Shown here one piece after another: positions 9,049 to 18,881 of a stretch of 64,000 bases of DNA; within the stretch, counting starts at the first letter, position 1, and the number at the start of each line of letters is the position of its first letter. Below the pieces are notes generated by a model. The model saw only the letters and a list, made by a program, of their open reading frames with translations, was not told the DNA's origin and did not search any database. The position numbers and the translations under genes are program-made. The DNA is from Harmonia axyridis (Eukaryota > Arthropoda > Insecta > Coleoptera > Coccinellidae): the NCBI RefSeq assembly GCF_914767665.1, contig NC_059503.1, positions 52,444,852 to 52,508,851 of the forward strand, written 5' to 3'.

Positions 9049-10612
9049 TGTGTTTATTGTTGCTATGTGGAGCTTTATGAGAAGCCAACACACTTTCATC
9101 CTTTTTGAAGTTTCCTATGAAATTTACCTTAGAACATAGGATATACTCTAAGAAATTAACCTTCTAGCTATTCAGAGAATAGTTTTCTATTCAGTGAGTA
9201 GTTGATATTTATGAATATTCGTTACTATTCATTGATGATGATTAGATAGTTGAGTGATTAATTATTTGTGAAGTTACGAATGAAAGTTTGAATGATCACT
9301 TTTCAGGAATAATTGAAAAAAGATATTGAAATTGGAGATCACATATAATGAAATTGATAGATACAATTGAATTGTAATAATTCATTTCATAGTAGAAACT
9401 GGTATTCATCCAAAGAAACAAGAATAGAATTGGGATTTTATAAATAAAAAAATATAAAAATTGAATATAAGATTCTAACATATGAATTTAGCAATAAAGA
9501 GTTCTAATAATAACAATATAAGATTCTACATTCGAAATTTAATGCCGTCTTTTTAATCGATTGCACAGTTTATTCATTTGAAACCTTGCTTTCATATTTC
9601 ATATGCATTGTCATTTCTAGACATTACTCTATTTCATTGGTCAATTATTGTTTGATTCTGAATTGCGAAACGACGAATTATTCTATTCTTTTAAATTCGA
9701 GGTCTAAAAATGTAAACACATCAACTGTGACTAGCATCACCCCCTAACAAAACTAAATCAGAAAACAAAGATTTTTGAAAATTCCATATAATTGAACACG
9801 AAGTGTATTCTTGAAGGATTTAATGTTCTCAGAGTCCGCTCAGTCATTCTTTTTATACCTGCAGAACTGTAATGGGTCTATGTAGATTGTATTGTTCTAA
9901 CGAAGGTTTTACTACGTCCATTTAAGCATCTATTGTATTTTGTACGTTGTCATGTAATAAAAATAATTCCTGCATTTACCAAACGACAATTTGATTATAA
10001 AAATATGCCAAGTTTTGATTTTCAAGTGAATTAGAGGACCAATAGAAAAAAGAAATTTTATAGTAATCAGAGACGAGAATTCTCCAGAAAAATTGTTCTG
10101 ACCCAGGAAAAGGAATAATAGGTTGTAAAACGGAAATTAATGAGTGTTTTGTTTTGGGTCATTATAGATATAGGTTAATTCAGAGTTCATGACTGGTATA
10201 TTTGTGATTTTTGGGAAACATAAAAAAATTACATGATTCGAGTGCATGAGGTACGATCTTCCAAAATATCCTCATTTATCTAGGTTACAGAAGTAGGAGA
10301 ACGTAGCGCCGCTGAACACAGGGGAAAATTATAAAGTTTGGTCAAGTTTTTTTTTATTACATTGAGCGAAATTCACCTGATTTCAAGAGCAAAGAAAAAG
10401 GAATAAAGAGTCCAAAGTCCTGAAATAGCTAATACTGTTTATGGTTCATTGGAATTTTCACGAAGACGATCTTTTTTCCTTCTGAGATCGTAGTTCTTGC
10501 AAAAATTCAATTTAAGTTTTAGGAAAAGAAATTCCTTCAAAATAAAACAAACAAAATTTTACATTTATACAAAGTCCGTTTATTAAAATATAATATTCAT
10601 TTTTTATATACA
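9049..10612. other. Intergenic spacer; no gene seen
   Basis: Copy of the spacer at 1093-2655. It shares several variants (for example at the start, GCCAACACAC) with the spacer at 32.1-33.6 kb, marking these two as sister units. Confidence 0.55.
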
Positions 10613-10626
10613 TATATATATATATT
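10613..10626. repeat. Left remnant of the (TA)n tract interrupted by the 8 kb block
   Basis: The normal flank leading into (TA)n is present, but only about seven TA units remain before unrelated sequence begins. The tract resumes at 18682. Confidence 0.8.
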
Positions 10627-11371
10627 TATCCAACAGACGTATTCAGTCCCGTTATACTTGGCAGGCTACCTCAGACTCATGTGATCCGAGTGTTTTCTTG
10701 GAGTGTATATGTGAAAAATCAGCTGTTTGAAAATATAACTCCTTAGGCATCCATAGAGGGGAAATTTTTTTTTTCATTCATGAAAGTTATATATTCTGTT
10801 CTCTTTTTGAGACCCGTCACGTTCCGCCGACTTTTCATTCCCACATATACTCGACTGACATGTACAGCCCACCTTGTCGATCCCAGCGGTGTTGTCAGAT
10901 TACAGGGTCTTATCGCGTCTATTCGATATACCATTTTGTTATAATTGTATAAGTGGCGTTGAGAACTGAACAAATCAAGATAATATTGCATTTTTCGCAT
11001 GGTTCAGCTATTTCATGAAATATGTTTATTGAATAATATCAACTGTTACTTTGAATGAATGAAAATTTGTTAGAATGTCCGTAATTTTCGAATATCGAGA
11101 AGAAATGATCTCAAACGATTGTAATTGAATTCAGAAAATATCGATGTCTTACAATATATCCGCCAATCACGATTATATTATGTCTGAATCTGGAGTTAGG
11201 TGATGAAATAAGTTATCTGAAATTTTGGTTATGAGTTCTTGTGTTTGATGAGAGCACAGCGAAACTTTCATGAGGTGAGTTGTATTTAATCGACCATTAT
11301 AGCGAGAAGGCATCAAGGATGGCAAAATAGATATTATGATTTTGTTAATTTATAATAAGTTCAATACTGAT
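10627..11371. other. Left end of the inserted block; no gene identified
   Basis: Unique sequence. An 85-codon minus frame (10743-11000) ends in a low-complexity stretch and resembles nothing known to me. Confidence 0.4.
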
Positions 11372-11903
11372 ACTTCTTAGTTACAACTAAATTGAATACG
11401 ATAAACATTCTTAGAATTTGTCTCAGAACTGAAATCATCTGGAAAAATTAGAATATGAGTGAAATAGATATTGTGATCGGGTACTTGATTAAAAAACTCA
11501 TTGAAAATATAATTAATATTTCAGTCTCAATGAAATATTTTTATTAACAATCTATTTTGCTGGAATTCTATATATACTAGGATTTAAATTCTAACTTAGT
11601 CATCATTCTGGAAACTTGGTGAATGCGTGGAAATGAATTCCATACATTTATGTTTTCTGGGAGGCTTCTTATTCCTTACATGATTCTCAAAGTGTTTGAA
11701 GTACTAAATTCTTCTCCTCTCCTGGCCATATATGACGTTTCTGTTTTACTTCTTCACTTTAAGTGACCACGTCAGTTGAAGAACCTTGGAATATAAGTAT
11801 CAAATATTAGATTTTTTTTGAAACATTCTGGGCTTTCACTGCCATTATCTCAAACAGAACCTATATATAACATTTAATATTCCTGCCTACTTCAATAGGT
11901 GTA

Positions 11904-12555
11904 CAGGGTGGGCAAATTTCGATGTTTTAGCACTACAACTTTTAAACCATTAGACATAGACAAAATCTCATACCGATTCTCGGTCTCTTTTTCTGAGAAA
12001 CTTACAAGAGTAGTATTCATTTTTGGCCACCTTCTTTTGTTTTCGAGTTATAAGCGAAAATTGGGAAAATACTGAAGATAGAGCTCTGAAATTGAAACAT
12101 TATCGAGGCACTTTTTCACGTAAAATCCAGTAGCGGTCTTGTTTTTTCAAAAGGGTCATTAATTACGAAGCTTCGACCCAAAATTATTTATTTTGATTCA
12201 AACCACACAATGTTATATATTTTTGAAATCAGGAAAAATTAAGCTTTCAAGAAATGACACAGAAATTTAGTGTTTCCCTTTGAAAAAACATAACTGGATT
12301 CTACGTAAAACAGTGCCTGTATAATGTTTTAATTTCGGAGCTCTAGCATCAGTATTAGCGGAAATATAAAAGTTTTTCGATATCGCCATTTTTCCAATTT
12401 TCGTTTATAACTCGAAAATAAAAGCAGGTGGCCAAAAGTGAATACAACTCTTACAATTTTCTCAGAAAAAGAGACCGAGTATAGGGTATCAGATTTTGTC
12501 TATCACCTCAGGTTTAAAAGTTGTAGTGCTAAAACATCGAAATTTGCCCACCCGG
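11904..12555. mobile_element. 652 bp MITE with long inverted termini (TA target)
   Basis: Starts CAGGGTGGGCAAATTTCG and ends with a near-perfect complement. Similarity of the two ends extends about 200 bp inward, so it can fold on itself. TA flanks it at 11902-11903 and 12556-12557. The right arm of the large inverted repeat has the uninterrupted site GGTGTACAC (TA at 16286-16287, complement), showing the pre-insertion state. No transposase. Confidence 0.8.
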
Positions 12556-13222
12556 TACACTCTTTTTTTGAGGAACAAATCATATTTGGCCTCAGATATA
12601 AAACAGAAATTAACTATTGAACTGCTCAAAATAGTCATCATTTATTTTTCGTTGCAATTAAGTTTTGAAATCATAATACAATCGTATGTTTTTTCAGATG
12701 TAAATCTGAAAAATTTCTATGCTAATTGATTTTTTTCCGTCTGAAACATATAAAACACTTAATATTAATTATTCATCAAACTTCAAAAATTATCGAAAGT
12801 TTTACTTTCACATGTCAAATATCATATTAAAATCTGTGGACTTCAGATATTGTGTTTATTGTCGGTGGGCACCAAGATCTATGAATTTAACATCGTTAGA
12901 TTTGTCCCTTTGATCACATTTGATGAGCACCATTCATCAGTTGAAAAATTTTTTAAGGAAATACCTGGCAATAATAAATTGAGAGGCTTTTTATATAGTT
13001 TGATGAGCAATTCATATATCATGTTAACAGACATACGGATGGAATGACATACATACAGACAAATAGGCATACAGACGGAAGGACAGACAAAGAATTTGAC
13101 CTTTGATTTTTCATCCGGGAGTCGAAACTCTATTGTTTCAGATAATTTTCGGCTTATTATGCGAAAACGAAAACTTTCCTCGAAAAACGAGCGCGCAAGA
13201 ACTATTTTTCTCATCTTTAACA

Positions 13223-13429
13223 TTATGTGTAATTCGAATTAGAAATGCATGTATGGGGTCCTAGGGAAAAATTTAAATACTCTTGGCTAGGAATAACTTT
13301 AAATATATTAACACTATCTTTCAATCTGTGATGATGACCCATCGATGCACATTGCTTATTTAAATGAACCTCTCTTTCAAAGTCGATACCTACAGAACAG
13401 ATTATCAGTTGTTTCATAATTTGTATCAC
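13223..13429 (-). CDS. Small conserved reading frame in left arm (unknown)
   Basis: 68 codons starting MIQIMKQLIICSVGIDF. The first ~38 codons match the frame at 15025-15237 in the other arm with only two or three changes, then both diverge. No recognised domain. It is not certain to be expressed, because the surrounding non-coding sequence is conserved about as well. Confidence 0.2.
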   Translation of the reverse strand: MIQIMKQLIICSVGIDFEREVHLNKQCASMGHHHRLKDSVNIFKVIPSQEYLNFSLGPHTCISNSNYT

Positions 13430-14000
13430 TAAAATTAGTGAGGCAATAATAAGTTATTGCTTCGAACAATATCATAATCTAAAGAAATTGTCTCATGGAG
13501 TATTCATAATCTATTCTATTTAAAAATATAATAATAATACCTGTCGCAATTTTTACTATGCAGTTGCTGCGCGCGGACATTGTTCCTTCACTTCTCAACA
13601 CGACTTATACCAATTAAACGATGCTACAATAACACGAACATTTCGCGCTCTTTTTATATCGAATAATCAAGATCGAACTCGACATGCGAGAACGCCACAC
13701 TCTGTATATAATTGTTATGGTCAATCAGCTTCTCCAGTCCCTCAATGTGGTAGGCCGAAAATAAAAGGCAACTATTTCTATATTAGATATTTCATCTTTT
13801 CTGTATATGGACCTGAAAGTAACACTTGGCTACTTATACAAGCCCAGTAAATACGGGCGTCGTCATGAGAATTACTCTTTTGGAATTTTCTGTACGCAGC
13901 TCGTAAATCATATATTTAAGCTATTTACATTATATAAAGGTGATGTAAAGAAGGAAAATGACTTCATGATTTGATTCTTGTATGGAAATTAGAAGGAGTA

Positions 14001-14461
14001 TCAACTGTATATGGAAATAAAGTGATTAATTTATCTATTTCACAACAACAAACAACATCTACGCTTTGTTCCATCAAAATCGTATGAGAATGAAAAATTG
14101 TTGGTCATTCGAAAAAATTCTTCTTCTCATTTCATATCAATGAGTTAGTGCACCATAGAATGAAATATTCTAAGATTTCGTGTGTCTGTATTGAAAGTGG
14201 TCAGATATACTCGTAAGCATCGATTTATTTCAAAAAAAGTATCTACTCTACTCTACTCTTTCGATATTATTTTCCAAAGTCTGATTATTTGTCTGAAATA
14301 TCATCTTCACAAAAATAATTTCGAACATTATGTAGAGTAATTGTATTCGATGTTCATTCAGAGCAGTTACAAATATCAATAACCATAAACTCGCCAACAC
14401 ACTATTAGAGCTGTACGGAATGTATCTTGGAAATGAGGCTGATTTCGAAAAATAATTGAAC
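14001..14461. other. Spacer between the inverted-repeat arms
   Basis: About 460 bp of single-copy AT-rich sequence, no gene. The arms stop matching at GAAGGAGTA (left) and TACTCCTTC (right). Confidence 0.6.
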
Positions 14462-15024
14462 TACTCCTTCTAATTTTCATACAAGAATCAAATCATGAAG
14501 TCGTTTTCCTTCCTTACATACATCACCTGCATATAATGCAAATAGTTTAAATATTTCATTTTCAATCTGGGTACAGACAATTCGAAATGAGCATTTCTCA
14601 TGACGACGGCTGTTTTTACCGGGCTTGTATAAGTAGCCAAGTGTTAGTTTTAGGTTTATATACAGATAAGATAAAATATCTAATATTGAAATCGTTGCCT
14701 TTCATCTGCGGTCAACCACATTGAGGGAATGGAGACGTTGATTGACCATAACAATTATATACAGAGTGGGGCGTTCTCGCATTTGGGTCCGATCTTGTTT
14801 ATTCGATATACAAAAGGGCTCGAAATTTTTGTGTTATTGTGGTATCGTTTAATTGGTATGAGTTGTGTTGAGATGTGAAGGAACAATGTCCGCGCGCAGC
14901 AACTGCATAGTAAAAATTATTATTATATTTTTAAATAGAATAGATTATGAATACTCCATGAGACAATTTCTTTAGATTATGATATTGTTCGAAGCAATAA
15001 CTCATTATTGCCTCACTAATTTTA

Positions 15025-15237
15025 GTGATACAAATTATGAAACAACTGATAATCTGTTCTGTAGGTATCGACTTTGAAAGAGAGGTTCATTCAAATAAGC
15101 AATGTGCATCGATGGGTCATCATTATAGATTGGGAGATTGTGTAAGTATATCGAAAGTTATTCCTAACCAAGAAAATTTTAATTTTTTCTTAGAACCTCA
15201 TACATGCATTCCTAATTCGAATCACACAGAATGTTAA
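15025..15237 (+). CDS. Small conserved reading frame in right arm (unknown)
   Basis: 70 codons, five or six Cys, no known family. After about 40 codons there is GTGTAAGTATA, a good donor, and later TTTTTTCTTAG, a plausible acceptor, so the conserved first part could be an exon followed by a short intron. The left-arm twin lacks the donor. Weak call. Confidence 0.2.
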   Translation: MIQIMKQLIICSVGIDFEREVHSNKQCASMGHHYRLGDCVSISKVIPNQENFNFFLEPHTCIPNSNHTEC

Positions 15238-15357
15238 AGATTAGAAAAATAGTACTTGCGCGCTCGTTTTTCGAGGAAAGTTTTCGTTTTCGAATGTTAA
15301 GCCGAAAATTATCTCAAACGATAGAGTTGCGAATCCCTGATGAAAAATCATAATCAT

Positions 15358-15495
15358 TGTCTGTCCTTCCGTCCATATGCCTGTTTGTCTGTATGTATGT
15401 TTGACATTCCATCCGTATGTCTGATTATCTTTTCGTACGTCTGTATGTCCGTCCATTCATCTGTTTCTTGGTCTGCCCTTCTGTATATCTGTTTT
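15358..15495. repeat. GTCTGTCC-type minisatellite
   Basis: Degenerate repeats of a GTCTGT(C/A)(C/T) theme, longer here than its counterpart in the left arm at about 13,025-13,095. It explains the Cys/Ser-rich frames predicted across it. Confidence 0.6.
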
Positions 15496-15831
15496 CAAGC
15501 TACACAAAGAAAGGTGAAAATGGAGTATAAAGAAAAGTTCCCATACCATTCTTATCATTGGTACTATAGTAATGAAACAAAAACATTCTACAGGAGCTTT
15601 TTTCAGTAGAATCTATTTGTGTAATCATTTTTTATTGCTGTTAGTTATTATAGATGTGATACAATCTTGTGGTTTTTGAATGTTAATCGAAAAAATTTCT
15701 ATGAGAAATGAAATCGCTTTTTATTTCCTTTTCATAATGATAACATGGAATATAAATTGCTCATCCAACTATATAAATAATCAAAAAATTCAGTTCCACA
15801 TAGCAAGTCACCCTAAAGCCTATCCATTATA

Positions 15832-16017
15832 ATCTGTGAACTTCAGATATATTCGGTGGCCACCAAGTTCTCTGAATTTAACAGTGCCGGATAATTTATT
15901 TGGAAATTTTTCAACTGATGAATGATACTCTTTGAATGTGACCAAAGGAACAAATCTAACGATAGTAAATCTTGGTGGCCACGGACAATTTCCCTTATCT
16001 GATGTCCACAGATTTCA
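15832..16017. repeat. Foldback within the right arm
   Basis: TCTGTGAACTTCAGATA ... GGTGGCCACCAAG on the left mirrors CTTGGTGGCCAC ... TGTCCACAGA on the right. The left arm has only one side of this hairpin. Confidence 0.55.
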
Positions 16018-17388
16018 ATAAGTCATTTGCCATGTGAAAGTAAAACTTTCGATGATTCTTTAAGTTTAATGAATAATTTATATTTAGTGTTATATATGTT
16101 TAGAAAGAAAAAGAATTGTTATTATTCATAGAAATTTTTCTGATTTACATCTAACAAAATACATGTTTGTGTTATGACTTCCAATATTGATTGTAATGAA
16201 AAACGAATGATGATTATTTTGAACAGTTCAATAATTAATGTTTATATCTGAGGCAAAATTTGATTCGCACCTCACAGACAGAGTGTACACCTTCTCAATA
16301 TGCAGGAATATTAAATGTTTTATATAGATTCTGTTTCAGATAATGGCCCTGAAAAGCACAGAAATCTTATATTTGATACTTATATTTCAAGGCTCATCAA
16401 CTGACGTGATCACTCAAAGAAGTAAAACGCCATATAAGGTCAGGAGAGGAGAAGCAATTAGTACTAATACACTTCAAGAATCATGTAAGGAATAAGAATC
16501 CTCCCAGAAAACATGAATGTATGGAATTCATTTCCATGCATTCGCCAAGTTTCCAGAATGATGCCCGAGTTCGAATTAAAATCCTGGTATATAAAGAATA
16601 CTAGCAAAAATAGAGTGTAATTGAAAATATTTGTTTGAGACTGAAAAGTATTCATTTTATTTTTGTTTTGTTATTTTTAAACCTTATTTGCAGACTTGCA
16701 GTTATGTGATATTTTCAGTTTTTATTATAATTATATTTTCAATGAATTTTTCAATCAAGTACCCGCTCACAATATCTATTTCACTCACACATTCTTATTT
16801 TTCCAGATGATTTCAGTTCTGAGACAAATTCTAAGAATATTTATTTTATTCAACTAGTTGTAACTAAGAATTAGATCATTCCAGTTATCGATATAACATT
16901 TATATCAATGCTTTTATTTTGATTCATTCTTTTTAGTTTCGATATTCCTATGAATTTCACAGAAAACGTTCAATATCTCCTCATAACACTATACCAATCT
17001 ATTGTATTCTTCCTTAACACTCCTAATTGATTGAATTCAAACCGTTCTTTTTATGATTGGCCATCATTTCCAACATAGTTTTGATTGTGAAGCATGGTTT
17101 TTATTCGGTTCATTTATATAATATTTTCATTGTTTATACAAAACAATATAAAATAAAGTTATATCATAGGTAGTTATAAATCATTAAACTTGATTCTATA
17201 CTCATCATGTCTGCGCCCGACAGAATCGATTTCGAACGACAATTACTCATCAAATATTCGAATTCAATTGCTTGATAATTTTTTTTTTCAAAATCCGAAG
17301 ATCAAAGTCTTTGGAGAAAAATGATCGCATGCAGCTCTCCTGTAACAAGCAGAAAAACATGCTGCACTACACAATAACTCAAGTTATA

Positions 17389-18000
17389 TACAGGATGATT
17401 CCAAATAAGACTTGAACCGTGGAGAATAAGTTGGTATGACTCATTTGCGGTCGTTTGAGTCATATTTATTGATAACCCTCAATTTGAAGTTCTTTTGATT
17501 CTTAAAAGATTTTTTACCTTAGTTCATTTTTCGTCTTCATTTTCCACGTTGATCCCAATTCGATAATTATTTCGGTTTGAGGTTGAATAGTATGTTTGGC
17601 ATGCAACTTTTGATTTGCCAGAAATATTTTAAAATCTGGCGAATTTACTTCTTTTTTTCTCAAGAGAAAGTTCCGCATTCACTAGTTTCGTGCAATTATA
17701 GGCAGGAAAATTATGAAGAATTTTCGGAAACAGATATGAAACTTCTTTTCTGGAAGTTTCGTTGATTGATAGGCGTGAAATCATTTTTCAATAGAATGAG
17801 TGTTCCGCATACTCTAGGCTCAACGTTGGTATATTTTGAACGAATTGCTTCCTTATCGAAGGATACATATGACAGAACCTGTTTCGTGCCCAGTGAGAAG
17901 TACAGCTCCAGCTTCGGATTTTTACGTTTGGGACAGATTTAAAAAAAATTGTATATGAAAGAACCTCTTACGTTCACTTATGCGTTTCATTCAAGTTAAT
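17389..18000 (+). pseudogene. Relic of a mariner/IS630-like transposon
   Basis: TACAGGATGATTCC at 17389 resembles the TACAGGGTG termini of insect mariner-like elements. Near 17,887-17,960 the plus strand reads RSTAPASDFYVWDRFKK, similar to the RSPDLTPLDFFLWGYLK signature of those transposases, followed by a stop. The rest is too decayed to align, and the far end was not found. Confidence 0.4.
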
Positions 18001-18679
18001 AAGAAAATTTGTACCACTCATAAAATTTTTCATGTATCTCTGTTCCCTTAAGCAGAATTCCAAGTTCTCTAAAAGAAAGCATTTATCACAACGACTACCT
18101 ATGGAAAAGTACTATTAGTTTTGATAAATTCTTCAAGTATGACTGCTAGGTTCATAATCGAAAGGATCACTATCCAATTCTCATGATGTCGATTCAATGT
18201 ACCGGGTTTGTATAAGCTTCAAATCGTATGGTTTTTAGATGTATATTTCAGAAAAATGGAATATCCGATTTACGAGCTCTATAAGAACAAATAAAAAATG
18301 ATTTCTATCGACGTCGGTCCTATATACCGGGTTTGTATAAGCAGTGCGGAGTGTGAGGTTTAAGTTTATATACAATCTACAGCGTTGTCATATTTAGGGT
18401 CTGGAGTAGTCGATCGAATATATCAATTATATACAGCGTGTTACTCTCGATATAAGCGCCCTCGCACTGGCCGAACCCTGAAGTTTTCTGTATATATTAT
18501 GATGTTTCACCGATTTTTCACACCCGGCTGAAAATTTATCCCTGGCATCCCCGAACGTCCCTGATCAAGAATATATGGTTAAACGCTACCAGACCCGGAG
18601 TCGGGTCTGACAACGTCAGTTTTGGACTGAAAAGTCGGTAGAGTATATCGATTCGGGTCTGTATAAGCGGTCAAACAAA

Positions 18680-18681
<2 letters not shown>
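18001..18681. other. Right end of the block with recurring CCGGG-TTGTATAAG motifs
   Basis: ACCGGGTTTGTATAAGC occurs at 18201 and 18326, and TCGGGTCTGTATAAGCGG at 18653. The inverted-repeat right arm has ACCGGGCTTGTATAAG at 14618. TATATACAG strings follow at similar spacing. No gene. Confidence 0.5.

Positions 18682-18739
<58 letters not shown>
18682..18739. repeat. (TA)n microsatellite, right remnant beside the inserted block
   Basis: Continues into the normal 3' flank of USP10 copy B. The AATAAA signals that lie beyond this tract in the other units are displaced about 8 kb by the insertion; I see no minus-strand AATAAA within about 1 kb to the left. Confidence 0.9.
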
Positions 18740-18740
<1 letters not shown>

Positions 18741-18881
18741 CATTGTATAGTCAATTTATCATATTCTCCCGAAATACAATACATGGCATTACTCATGAAA
18801 CAACAGAAAAATATTACAATGTTCAGCATCCTTGAATCTAATCTGTACAAATTAACAACTATATCAATGAATTTTTACACT

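Larger units (their letters stand above)
11372..14000. repeat. Left arm of large inverted repeat
   Basis: Pairs in reverse orientation with 14462-16871. Segments near 11,400-11,760, 13,225-13,400 and 13,550-13,995 match the other arm closely; the stretches between are more diverged. About 650 bp of its extra length is a MITE. Confidence 0.75.
14462..16871. repeat. Right arm of large inverted repeat
   Basis: Reverse complement of 11372-14000 apart from indels. It carries extra sequence near 15,430-15,800 and 15,880-16,010 and lacks the MITE. The outer limit is set where CTTAGTTACAACTA stops matching. Confidence 0.75.
10627..18681. mobile_element. ~8 kb non-unit block inserted in the (TA)n tract below copy B
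   Basis: Both ends fall in the TA microsatellite that is continuous in the other units, so this is an insertion into a TA tract. The core is a large inverted repeat. No intact transposase, polymerase or capsid gene is readable. Similar sequence in inverse orientation occurs near both ends (TGAAAAGTCGG at about 10,828 complement and 18,639), so the whole block may be a decayed palindromic element. Class unknown. Confidence 0.6.

Noticed and set aside
10743..11000. 85-codon frame as a gene of the inserted block
   Set aside because: No homology recognised and no splice or promoter context; composition is unremarkable.
13223..16871. Inverted arms as parvovirus-like terminal repeats
   Set aside because: Large arms with TATA-like strings suggested it, but no replication or capsid coding sequence is visible and the arms hold MITE and minisatellite sequence.
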